This document shows, in pieces, positions 41,885 to 52,657 of a DNA stretch of 64,000 nt; the first letter of the stretch is position 1, and every line of letters begins with the position of its first letter. The stretch comes from Corynebacterium kroppenstedtii (lineage in GTDB: Bacteria; Actinomycetota; Actinomycetes; Mycobacteriales; Mycobacteriaceae): positions 1,364,001 through 1,428,000 of the forward strand of contig NZ_CP069792.1 of assembly GCF_016894245.1 (NCBI RefSeq). Reading direction: 5' to 3'. The notes under the pieces are model-generated. The model ran no database searches. It saw nothing but the letters and a program-made list of their open reading frames with translations, and was not told where the DNA came from. The position numbers and the translations under genes were made by a program.

Positions 41885-44300
41885 CGGTAATCCAGAGTCC
41901 CGTCCGGGACGATTGCGACACCCCCTCTTTGATCCGAAGAATCAAGAGGGGCTTAGCGCGCTGGTCCGCCCTTCGCTGCGCGATAATGACCCCGACGGGC
42001 ACAGCCACTGGCCACTGAGCATCAGGCGTGTGTGGCGTCGAATAATAGACAAGTGGCAGACATCCGCCCAGGTGAAGACCGTGGGGCGGATGTTTATTGC
42101 GTCAGCCATCGTCCTGTTCGTTCTGTGCTTCACACTCATTTCTTTTATGACGACTCGGCTCACCCAATCCAAGGTAGAGGCCGCTCAAGACGGCATCGAT
42201 AGAGCCCGTCGCGCCGTGGAGCAGCAGATCGACGCGTCGGATACCTCTAACTCAGTTCAGGTGCGTATCAACGCAGCCAGGACTGCCCTGACCGAGCGCG
42301 GTGGGGGATCCGAGACGTCGGATTCGTCATCCGGACCGGTCAACTCAGCCTATGAGCCGGTTCTGATTGCGCCGGATATCAACGGTGAGGACGTCGTTTC
42401 TCCTGACAACGCTCAAATACCGAAAAGCCTCAGGAATTTTATTCACGACAATCAAGTCGCGTACCAGTTCGATACGCTGCGACGCCCCGATGGCAGTCGA
42501 TATAAAGCCTTGATTATTGGCTCCCCGGTGTCCTCTGATGTGCAGGGGCTGGAGCTGTATTTGATCTTGCCGATGGATAATGATGAATCCACCTTGGCAC
42601 TGATGCGCGGGCTGATATCCAGTGGCGGGATTATTCTGCTAGTCGTGCTGGTCGGCATCGTCTGGACATTCGCACAGCAGGTCACCACCCCTGTGCGTAC
42701 GGCCAGCCGTACTGCTGAAAGGTTTTCTCAAGGGCACTTGAGTGAACGCATGGCCGTGAACGGCCGTGACGAGATGGCGCGCTTGGCCACGAGTTTTAAC
42801 TCCATGGCAGACTCGCTATCTAAGCAGATTAAACAGCTCGAAGAGTATGGTGACCTGCAAAAACAGTTCACGTCGGATGTGTCTCACGAACTGAGGTCAC
42901 CTTTGACGACGGTTCGGATGGCTGCGGACATCATCGAAGACAACGCCGACAATCTTGACCCCGTGATGCGTCGTGCCTCGTCGTTGATGAATAAGGAATT
43001 GGGGCGTTTCGAGGGGCTGCTCAGCGACCTTCTGGACATTTCCCGACACGATTCCGGAGTTGAGGAGTTGTCGCTCGAACAGGTTGATTTGCTGGGTGCG
43101 TTGCATGATGCGTGGCTGCTGAACGTCCAACTGGCGAAGAAACTCAACGTCCTTGTGCGTTTCCATGTGCCCAGCGAGCCACTGTTTATGCCCATTGATA
43201 CTCGACGGGTCCAACGCATTTTCCGCAATCTCATTGAGAACGCGCTGGACCATGCCGAAGGTAAGCCCGTCGATATCGCTGTTCGACGCAATGATCGGGC
43301 GGTATCGATCATCGTGTTGGATCACGGTGTCGGGTTGAAAGCGGGCGAAGAAGAGCTCGTTTTCAACCGGTTTTGGCGTGCCGATCCTTCCCGTGTGCGC
43401 CACCGTGGGGGCACCGGACTGGGCCTGGCCATTGCTCGCGAAAACGCCGCCTTGCATGGTGGAAAACTCGACGCCATTGGCGAAATTAAGGTCGGCTCCT
43501 GTTTCCGCCTAACACTCCCGATCGATCCCGACGTTCCTGTCACTGCGGATGACGCTGCCTTGGATCTCGCTGTGGGGGAGGAGGCCGACGCAACTTTAGC
43601 GGCTTACCCGGAGCTGGTCGTGAAGACGTATGGTGCTGTCGACCACGCCGTCACTGAACCAACCGACGGCGAGGTGGCTGCCGGTGATGACGCTCTACTT
43701 GGTGATGATGTGCGCACTGGTGGCGATGCCAATGTTGGTGGCGAGCCCAGCGGTGCAGGCGCAGCGGATGCTGATACGGCTGCCGAACGCGGAGCGTCAG
43801 ATGGTCAGCAGGCGTTATTCGCGCCGTCGACAGAGTTCACCCTGAGTGAATCCACACAGAACTCTCAGGCAGAAAGTTCGGATGTGGATGAGTCGAGTGA
43901 GGCCAGTGTGCCATCAGCCGAGCAGACTGAGAAACCAGCCGAATCTGTACAACCAACAGTGGCCCCGGACGAGATGACCCCAGATGAAGTCATTCTGAGT
44001 GAACAACGGGCGACGATACATCTTGGCTCCGACGCCGGTAGTGAGGTTGAAAACAGTGCTGTGACCGGCGAGGAAGCCGTAGATACTGTTGGTGCCGAAT
44101 CCCGTGAAAACAATTCTTCCGCTGAAAACGATTATTACGATACGGAGTTAGAGGAAATTAGCGAAGAAGAACTCCGTGCGGCCGCTGAAATGGATGACTT
44201 TGACCCTGAACCGTCCGAGGCACGGCCTGTCGACACACCCGCTGATACTGACTCCTTTACCGATACTGCTCATCCCACCGCCACTGAGGAGGACCAATGA
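41877..44300 (+). CDS. mtrB: Sensor histidine kinase MtrB with long acidic tail
   Basis: An 807-residue sensor kinase, partner of MtrA. Residues 72-92 and about 246-266 are membrane helices flanking an extracytoplasmic domain; HAMP follows (about 268-320), then the dimerisation/phosphoacceptor box with His337 in SDVSHELRSPLTT, and the ATPase domain (N box NLIENALDHA near 451-460, LDHGVGL, GGTGLGLAIA near 511-520). The kinase ends near residue 552; a further 255 residues are Asp/Glu/Ser/Ala-rich and lack predicted folds, making the protein far longer than usual for MtrB. GTG at 41877 overlaps the mtrA stop. Confidence 0.95.
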   Translation: MSSGNPESRPGRLRHPLFDPKNQEGLSALVRPSLRDNDPDGHSHWPLSIRRVWRRIIDKWQTSAQVKTVGRMFIASAIVLFVLCFTLISFMTTRLTQSKVEAAQDGIDRARRAVEQQIDASDTSNSVQVRINAARTALTERGGGSETSDSSSGPVNSAYEPVLIAPDINGEDVVSPDNAQIPKSLRNFIHDNQVAYQFDTLRRPDGSRYKALIIGSPVSSDVQGLELYLILPMDNDESTLALMRGLISSGGIILLVVLVGIVWTFAQQVTTPVRTASRTAERFSQGHLSERMAVNGRDEMARLATSFNSMADSLSKQIKQLEEYGDLQKQFTSDVSHELRSPLTTVRMAADIIEDNADNLDPVMRRASSLMNKELGRFEGLLSDLLDISRHDSGVEELSLEQVDLLGALHDAWLLNVQLAKKLNVLVRFHVPSEPLFMPIDTRRVQRIFRNLIENALDHAEGKPVDIAVRRNDRAVSIIVLDHGVGLKAGEEELVFNRFWRADPSRVRHRGGTGLGLAIARENAALHGGKLDAIGEIKVGSCFRLTLPIDPDVPVTADDAALDLAVGEEADATLAAYPELVVKTYGAVDHAVTEPTDGEVAAGDDALLGDDVRTGGDANVGGEPSGAGAADADTAAERGASDGQQALFAPSTEFTLSESTQNSQAESSDVDESSEASVPSAEQTEKPAESVQPTVAPDEMTPDEVILSEQRATIHLGSDAGSEVENSAVTGEEAVDTVGAESRENNSSAENDYYDTELEEISEEELRAAAEMDDFDPEPSEARPVDTPADTDSFTDTAHPTATEEDQ

Positions 44301-46195
44301 TGAACAAGCCGTGGCCCTCGTCGCGACGGGGCCGTGTCGTTGCCGTCAGCACAGCATTCTGTGTCGCGGTGGCGTCGTCATTATCAGGGTGTGCCACCTT
44401 GCCCGGTCACAGCGATCCGAAAGCAATCCGGTCCTATGCGCCGGGGGAATCTGGAACAACGGTTCCCGGGCCCCAAAAGGGAGACGCCCCCGACGAAGTG
44501 CTCCGCGGATTTTTCTCGGCCTCGGCGCATCCTTCGCACAGTCACAAGGCTGCTCGCGCGTTCCTGACCACCAAGTCGTCAGATTCATGGAAAGACGGCA
44601 ATGATGCGTTCATCGTTCAGCAGCTCAACATTAATTCCTCCGGTAAACCGTCGGATGATGAAGCCACATTCGATGTGTCGGGCTCCACAGTGGGCGTGCT
44701 GGGCGATGGGGGAACGTTCACCCCACGGAGCGGCTTCTACCGTTCTCAATTCAAATTGAAGAAAGTGAACGGGGAATGGAGGATCTCATCGGTTCCCGAG
44801 GGCATCATTCTGCAGAGTATCGACTTCGAACAGACCTATCGGGCCTACTCGGTGTACTTCTTGGATCACACCGGGCGATACTTGGTATCCGACCGACGGT
44901 GGATCTATTCCCAGCAGGACACGATTGAGTCAAGCCTTATGTCGCTGCTTGCTAGCGGGCCACGCCAGGAACTCGCGCCCGGCATCGGTACCGCGTTACC
45001 TGCGGGAACATCAATCACTGCGAAAAGTGAAAAAGACGGTGGATCTACTGTCGACATTAAGGGGCTATCCCAAGTCAGTAGCGATGACCGCCAAAAAATT
45101 GCCGGGCAAATAGTGTGGACACTTATTCACGCTGACGTGCGCGGACCATTCACCCTCATGGCGGATGGAGCGCCCCTGCTTGATCAGACGCACAAATCGC
45201 TGAGCGCGTCCGACGTCGCGGACCTCAATCCTGAGCCGTCAGACATGAAAACCCTCCACGCCGTTGCGAACGGAAATATCGTGACGATTTCGGATTCGGG
45301 TGCGGCTGTTGACCATGGCCCGTTCGGGCATGCTGGCACAATTCTCTCCGCTGGGATTACTCCGAATGGTGGTCTAGCTGCCGCCGTGGAGCGCGATAAC
45401 ACCGGTGACGATGACGAAGACAACGGCCAGCCAGGAAAAGATAGCAGTGTGTTGCGGATCGGGCACCTAATGGATACCGACGCCGCCAGCCGGAAACCCG
45501 CGGAAGAATCCGATGAGGCGGGGCAACCCATTGTGCGGGGTCAAACGCTTACGCGCCCCTCGTGGTCAGAAAACGGAACAGTGGCGTGGACTGTTGCCAA
45601 TGGTAAGGAAATCCACCGCGTTGAATACCAAACCGGGACGGACAGCAAGTCCGGTTCCGGTAGCGTCAAGAACGAATACATCGTGGATAATGACGCCCTT
45701 CGTGGCCAGTTACGCAGTGACGACGACGGTGACGATGAAAATAACGACCATAAAATCAGCGAATTCCGCGTTGCTAACGACGGTGTGCGGGCGGCCATGA
45801 TCATCGGTGGTCGTGTGTTCACTGCGATCATCGCGCCGGGCGAGGGCGGCAAGCGGCGCATCATGTCCCCTCGTGAGCTGAGGGAGGTTTTTGTGGGGGA
45901 CACCGCGACGAGTGTGGATTGGCAACCAGATGGTTCGCTCTTAATTGGCACGCAGTCACAAGACGCGCCGATATGGAGCGTTCAACCCGACGGCTCCGAT
46001 GCCACGAGGTTGACCTCGAACAATGTGCAGGCCCCGGTATCGGCGGTGGCCTCCGCCCGCAATGAGCTCTACATCACTGATTCGCGTTCTGTACTCCAGC
46101 TAGAACGGAACAACTCCTCGGATACAGCAACGCAGAACTGGCGTGAAGTGCCTGGCCTTCAGGGCGTTCGCGCGCAGCCGATCGTCTCCCGGTAA
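44297..46195 (+). CDS. lpqB: Lipoprotein LpqB (MtrAB accessory)
   Basis: A 632-residue lipoprotein. The signal peptide runs to a lipobox LSGC near residue 32 (VAVASSLSGCATLPG). A GerMN domain follows in the middle (about 190-290), and the C-terminal half is a beta-propeller-like region with VSAVASARNELYITDS and similar strands. LpqB is known to interact with MtrB and affect its signalling in mycobacteria. An Asp/Glu-rich insert occurs at about 365-380 and again near 475-490. ATG at 44297 overlaps the mtrB stop codon by four bases (ATGA), so mtrA-mtrB-lpqB are translationally coupled. Confidence 0.92.
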   Translation: MMNKPWPSSRRGRVVAVSTAFCVAVASSLSGCATLPGHSDPKAIRSYAPGESGTTVPGPQKGDAPDEVLRGFFSASAHPSHSHKAARAFLTTKSSDSWKDGNDAFIVQQLNINSSGKPSDDEATFDVSGSTVGVLGDGGTFTPRSGFYRSQFKLKKVNGEWRISSVPEGIILQSIDFEQTYRAYSVYFLDHTGRYLVSDRRWIYSQQDTIESSLMSLLASGPRQELAPGIGTALPAGTSITAKSEKDGGSTVDIKGLSQVSSDDRQKIAGQIVWTLIHADVRGPFTLMADGAPLLDQTHKSLSASDVADLNPEPSDMKTLHAVANGNIVTISDSGAAVDHGPFGHAGTILSAGITPNGGLAAAVERDNTGDDDEDNGQPGKDSSVLRIGHLMDTDAASRKPAEESDEAGQPIVRGQTLTRPSWSENGTVAWTVANGKEIHRVEYQTGTDSKSGSGSVKNEYIVDNDALRGQLRSDDDGDDENNDHKISEFRVANDGVRAAMIIGGRVFTAIIAPGEGGKRRIMSPRELREVFVGDTATSVDWQPDGSLLIGTQSQDAPIWSVQPDGSDATRLTSNNVQAPVSAVASARNELYITDSRSVLQLERNNSSDTATQNWREVPGLQGVRAQPIVSR

Positions 46196-46216
46196 CGCTA
46201 CCGGGGGCACGACGCG

Positions 46217-47002
46217 ATGGGGGCACAACGTGGGTATAACGCGGCCGGGGGGAATACGTCAGTGCGGTGGACTATAGGCGCGGTCGCGCGAGCAACAATG
46301 GATCTCCTTCTCCCCGCTGATTGTCCGGCATGCGGGTGTCCCGGCGTGCCGGGAGAACCGCCGGGGTTGTGCATCCGGTGTGAGCGCCTGTGCCAGCAGG
46401 ATCCTCCCTTCTTCACGACGCCACGTCTGGACCCCGGTATTCCCATCGTGGTGAGTCGGTCGTATGGAGGTGTGCATCGCCAGGTGCTGTTGGGCGCGAA
46501 GGAACGTGGCCGACGTGACGCCCGTGACGTGTGCGGTGCGCTGATGGTGGGCACCTTCCGGTGGCTGTGGGCTAACGGGTACCTGCCCGATCCCCGCGTG
46601 GTGCCGTGGGTACTTGTCCCTGCGCCGACAACGCGTCGGGCATCGCGTCAACGTGGGGGCGACCTGGTGACGCGATGGTGCCAGGACACCAGCCAAGCGA
46701 TAAGTGGCGATATCACCGTCGCCCCGGTGTTGCGGAGCAAAGGGACGAAGCGAGACCAGGTAGGGCTCTCTGCCGTCGCGCGAAGGGAGAACCTCTCCGG
46801 CGCAGTCACCGTAGATAAAAGTGAGTGGGAGCGGTGCACCAGGAATACGCGGACAAACATAGGGCAGACGGGTGCCCACGCTCCACAGGTGATCCTTGTG
46901 GACGATGTGGTCACGACGGGATCGACGTGCGCTGAATCCGTACTCGTCCTCCGTGCGCATGGGTGGTATCCGGTGATGGGGGTAGCGTTGTGTAGCGCTT
47001 AG
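46217..47002 (+). CDS. ComFC-type phosphoribosyltransferase family protein
   Basis: A 261-residue protein with an N-terminal zinc-ribbon (residues of about 30-60: ADCPACGCPG ... LCIRCERLC) and a C-terminal PRTase domain. The PRPP loop is VILVDDVVTTGSTC near residue 230. VLVPAPTTRRASRQRGGD and SKGTKRDQVGLSAVARRENL are typical of the ComF family. These proteins assist DNA uptake in naturally competent bacteria; in actinobacteria the role is uncertain. It sits right behind lpqB, as in other corynebacteria and M. tuberculosis. Confidence 0.85.
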   Translation: MGAQRGYNAAGGNTSVRWTIGAVARATMDLLLPADCPACGCPGVPGEPPGLCIRCERLCQQDPPFFTTPRLDPGIPIVVSRSYGGVHRQVLLGAKERGRRDARDVCGALMVGTFRWLWANGYLPDPRVVPWVLVPAPTTRRASRQRGGDLVTRWCQDTSQAISGDITVAPVLRSKGTKRDQVGLSAVARRENLSGAVTVDKSEWERCTRNTRTNIGQTGAHAPQVILVDDVVTTGSTCAESVLVLRAHGWYPVMGVALCSA

Positions 47003-47113
47003 CCCACTAAACCCCCTTGATAATGTCCGTTTAGCGCTCCTCGGACCCGTGATTGTGGGTACCCCCACCCCCGAGTTCGAGCTCGTCCAGGTAGTCTTGA
47101 AAGTGTCCTTGAA

Positions 47114-47131
47114 GGCAACCGTCGGGTTGCC
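47114..47131 (+). promoter_or_regulatory. Inverted repeat between ComFC-type gene and hpf
   Basis: GGCAACC (47114-47120) and GGTTGCC (47125-47131) form a perfect 7-base hairpin with a 4-base loop, with no T-run after. It could be a weak terminator of the upstream gene or a leader structure for hpf, whose start is 115 bases downstream. Confidence 0.35.
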
Positions 47132-47245
47132 GTGGAACCGGCGCCATAGACAGTGCCGCAGGAAAAGAGCTGGATAGAAGCCATATAAGGCGATCGTGAT
47201 TCAGCCCGTGCGACACTGGCGCCCCTAGTGTTGGAGGTAGAGCTC

Positions 47246-47941
47246 GTGACCACACCTGCTGAGAAAGATGAGGCTGTCACACCACAAGCCCAGGTACACC
47301 TCACTGGCCGTAACGTTGACATTCCCGATCACTTCGCCGATAGGGTTAACGCAAAATTGGCCAAAATTGAACGCCTGGATCCTACGTTGACCTCCTTCCA
47401 CGTCGAGCTGCTGCATGAACCTAACCCGCGCCGCGCTGACCGTGCTGATCGCATTCAGATCACGGCGTCTGGCAAAGGTCATATCGCTCGGGCGGAAGCA
47501 AAGGAAGATAGTTTCTACGCGGCCTTGGAAAGTGCAATTGGCCGCATGGAACGTAGCCTCCGGAAGGTGAAAGTGCGCCGGCAGATTAGCCGTTCCGGCC
47601 ACCGCACACCAATTTCCGTGGGTGAGGCGACGGCTCAACTGGTGCAAGACGCCAAAGATGAGCAGAAGACGGAGCAACCTGGCAAGTACGACGTTGATCC
47701 CTACGCAGCGGACTTCGAGCCGGGCAAGATTGTCCGCCGTAAGACTCACCCGTCGACACCGATTAGCGTCGACGAAGCACTCAGCGAGATGGAATTGGTG
47801 GGGCACGACTTCTTCCTGTTTGTGAATGAAGAAAACAACAAGCCGTCCGTTGTGTACCGTCGTCACGCTTTTGACTACGGCCTGATTACCCTCGGCTCTG
47901 AGGAAGAAGTTGAGGCAGAGGCTGCCGAAGCAGACAAATAA
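47246..47941 (+). CDS. hpf: Long-form ribosome hibernation promoting factor
   Basis: A 231-residue protein. The N-terminal domain (about 15-115) is the HPF/YfiA fold that binds the 30S decoding centre: VHLTGRNVDIPDHFADRVNAKL, then a basic SLRKVKVRRQ helix. A linker leads to the C-terminal dimerisation domain (about 165-225) with IVRRKTHPSTPISVDEAL and LVGHDFFLFVNEENNKPSVVYRR, which pairs ribosomes into 100S particles. GTG at 47246 is preferred because GGAGG lies about ten bases upstream. It is followed by a terminator and then secA, the usual actinobacterial order. Confidence 0.93.
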   Translation: MTTPAEKDEAVTPQAQVHLTGRNVDIPDHFADRVNAKLAKIERLDPTLTSFHVELLHEPNPRRADRADRIQITASGKGHIARAEAKEDSFYAALESAIGRMERSLRKVKVRRQISRSGHRTPISVGEATAQLVQDAKDEQKTEQPGKYDVDPYAADFEPGKIVRRKTHPSTPISVDEALSEMELVGHDFFLFVNEENNKPSVVYRRHAFDYGLITLGSEEEVEAEAAEADK

Positions 47942-48025
47942 CGCCCGTACGTAGCATCAACGCTGCGCGGCGATAGCATTCTTGCCGTATAGCTCGCCGC
48001 GCTGCGACGATGGCTAGCGACCAGT

Positions 48026-48050
48026 CCGGCTCCCCCGTGGGGCCGGCTTT
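48026..48050 (+). terminator. Terminator after hpf
   Basis: A GC-rich hairpin with arms CCGG...CCCC and GGGGCCGG (48026-48046, one small bulge, 3-base loop), followed by a short TTT run. It lies 85 bases after the hpf stop and upstream of the secA start. Confidence 0.6.
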
Positions 48051-48230
48051 CCCATGTGTGGCCAAAGATAAGGTGGCAGATAAGTTGGCGTGGTTCACCC
48101 GCTAGTGGTCAACACCGTATACTGCCAACCGAGTAGACTGCCTGTGTTATTCATGCTCACCTGGTGGGGCATACACTCGCTGGTAGCATTATCCATCCAT
48201 TAATCGACAGTTGTTAAAGGACCATTCCCT

Positions 48231-50966
<2,736 letters not shown>

Positions 50967-50972
50967 TCGCGT

Positions 50973-50991
50973 GCCCTCCTGTATAGAGGGC
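50973..50991 (+). terminator. Hairpin just after secA
   Basis: GCCCTC (50973-50978) and GAGGGC (50986-50991) with a 7-base loop, starting six bases after the secA stop. There is no T-run, so it may stabilise the 3' end rather than terminate. Confidence 0.4.
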
Positions 50992-50998
50992 TCAGTGG

Positions 50999-51601
50999 TC
51001 ACATAAACCGGAGTGTCGTCACCCGGTAGGACGACCGGGTTTTGGCCGCCTTACCAGCCAGTATTCGCACCCGCCCTGGCTGGTGGGAGCGGGGGAGTCG
51101 TGCTTGCCACGTCCCGCAGAATTCAACAAAGCGGGGGCGCTCTCCTTCCATCTCATTCGTTGAGCAATGAACCATGATGAGGCGCCCCGCCACGACGGGT
51201 GCATGGGGGCTACTGCTCAATCGGGATAGCGTCGTAAGCGATTGCCGAACCACAGGGGCGAAATCCTCAGGGGATAACTTGGATGGAGGTCGGTGGCCAC
51301 TCGCGGTCTCGAGGGCGATGGTAACGAGTCTGCGAATAACGGCGGTGGGGGTTGCCAGCGGAATCGGTGAGTCACTGGTCTCAGACGGTGTCGGAGTAAG
51401 AAGGACAGGTTGTGCTGGGGGATCCTCCACGTAGTCGTTGGTATCCGCGTACGTGGCGGCATCCAGAGCTGTATGGCGAGTGGCCTGATGTAACAAGGTG
51501 AACCCTGGAATGGGCGTTAGCCAGCCCGGTTCAGTTATATGTCGAGCCTGCCGAGTGGCTATCGCATCTGCTGCCGAGGTCATGGTGGTTGCGGTGCTCA
51601 T
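50999..51601 (-). CDS. Rv3235 family protein
   Basis: A 200-residue soluble protein. The C-terminal half (about 85-200) matches the actinobacterial Rv3235 (DUF6459-like) family: VIRRLVTIALETASGHRPPSKL, then VRQSLTTLSRLS, VVAGRLIMVHCS, RPRFVEFCGTWQARL and a final RVTTLRF. The N-terminal half is Pro/Thr-rich and variable. The function is unknown; position near secA is the same as in M. tuberculosis. The start (51601) is the first in frame and not well supported by a ribosome-binding site. Confidence 0.7.
   Translation of the reverse strand: MSTATTMTSAADAIATRQARHITEPGWLTPIPGFTLLHQATRHTALDAATYADTNDYVEDPPAQPVLLTPTPSETSDSPIPLATPTAVIRRLVTIALETASGHRPPSKLSPEDFAPVVRQSLTTLSRLSSSPHAPVVAGRLIMVHCSTNEMEGERPRFVEFCGTWQARLPRSHQPGRVRILAGKAAKTRSSYRVTTLRFM
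51021..51044 (+). terminator. Intrinsic terminator for secA inside the end of the convergent gene
   Basis: ACCCGGT (51021-51027) and ACCGGGT (51034-51040) form a 7-base stem with a 6-base loop, followed by a run of T. It lies within the last codons of the Rv3235-type gene on the other strand, so coding and termination signals share the DNA. Confidence 0.6.
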
Positions 51602-51729
51602 AGTTGGTTCGACGTAAAAATGCGCTTATGGTTCCATCCGCCGCCATAAACGTCACGTCCACAGCTATCTATGCCACGCCCACACTGAGACAGGGCATCG
51701 AACCCGAAGTTCGGTTACGATAGTGCGAC

Positions 51730-52140
51730 ATGAGAGGTTTGATTGTGGATTATTGTGGCGTTTTAGACGTGTCCGAGGAGGACGCGGACCGGTGGCGCGC
51801 CCTGCTCCAAGCAGCGAAAGCAAATGGCGTGGCCACCGCTATTTTGTCGAATGATCCCGGCGGACCCCAAGCAGATCCCATCCGCGAGTGGGAACGCTCT
51901 GGCACCGTCGATGCCGTCGTCCTTTCCGGCGAAGTCGGCGCCGATAAGCCGTCGGAGGAAGTATTCCAGGCAGCCGCCGATGCCATTGAACTTCCACTGA
52001 ATGATTGTGTTCTGGTGGATGATTCGATTGAAAATGTCAAGGGCGCTGTGGAATCCGGGATGGTCGGAGTGCTGTACCAGCAGTTTGACCGGACGGTTGT
52101 GCAGGTAACGGGCCTGTTCGGTCTGGATGGTGACTTCTAG
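51730..52140 (+). CDS. Small HAD-family hydrolase-like protein
   Basis: A 136-residue protein with HAD superfamily motifs: VDYCGVLD at the N-terminus (motif I, first Asp retained, second replaced), ILSNDPGG (motif II), GADKPSEEVFQAA (motif III Lys) and CVLVDDSIENVKGA (motif IV). There is almost no cap domain. It may be a phosphatase of unknown substrate or a catalytically weakened relative, as the second Asp of motif I is not where expected. The following DUF6912 gene starts 10 bases downstream, so the two are probably co-transcribed. Confidence 0.75.
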   Translation: MRGLIVDYCGVLDVSEEDADRWRALLQAAKANGVATAILSNDPGGPQADPIREWERSGTVDAVVLSGEVGADKPSEEVFQAAADAIELPLNDCVLVDDSIENVKGAVESGMVGVLYQQFDRTVVQVTGLFGLDGDF

Positions 52141-52150
52141 GTTGGCAACA

Positions 52151-52657
52151 ATGCGGATTTATGTGCCGGCTACATTCAGTGCGTTGCAGGAGCTGGCGGA
52201 GAAAAAATCCATTCCAGTACGTAGCGGTGTAGCCTTTGCCGTCACCCCGGCATTGCGCGAGTACTTCACGTCGGGAGACGACGAAGAGCTGGGCTACCAG
52301 GCGTACTTAGATGCAGGTCGGGCCTCCTTGCGCTTGTTATCGGTGGGGGATGAAGACCGGTTTCCTCACCGTCGCGTCATCCTCACTTTTGAGGTGGATG
52401 AGTCCACAGTGACTCCGGATCCGACGGCGGGCGAATCAACGGTGCGATTGGATCCACCGACATTATCTGCCGACGATCTTGCGTCCATTCATATCGATGT
52501 TAAGCAGGCCGAAGATGACACCGCGCAGGCATTACGTGTCATTGATGAAGCCGACCTGGGCGATGACGATGCGGAACATCTCCTGGCTAACTGCGAGGAT
52601 CACGATCTCGCCTGGTATGACCCTCAGGAGCTGTCGATGGTGGCTCAGCTGTTGTAG
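52151..52657 (+). CDS. DUF6912 family protein
   Basis: A 168-residue protein. The N-terminus MRIYVPATFSALQELAEKK and AVTPALREYF are characteristic of a small actinobacterial family now called DUF6912; the function is unknown. The C-terminal NCEDHDLAWYDPQEL also fits. ATG at 52151 with TAGG about nine bases upstream is preferred over an in-frame start at 52127. Its last 71 bases overlap the 3' end of the convergent ClC gene. Confidence 0.7.
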   Translation: MRIYVPATFSALQELAEKKSIPVRSGVAFAVTPALREYFTSGDDEELGYQAYLDAGRASLRLLSVGDEDRFPHRRVILTFEVDESTVTPDPTAGESTVRLDPPTLSADDLASIHIDVKQAEDDTAQALRVIDEADLGDDDAEHLLANCEDHDLAWYDPQELSMVAQLL

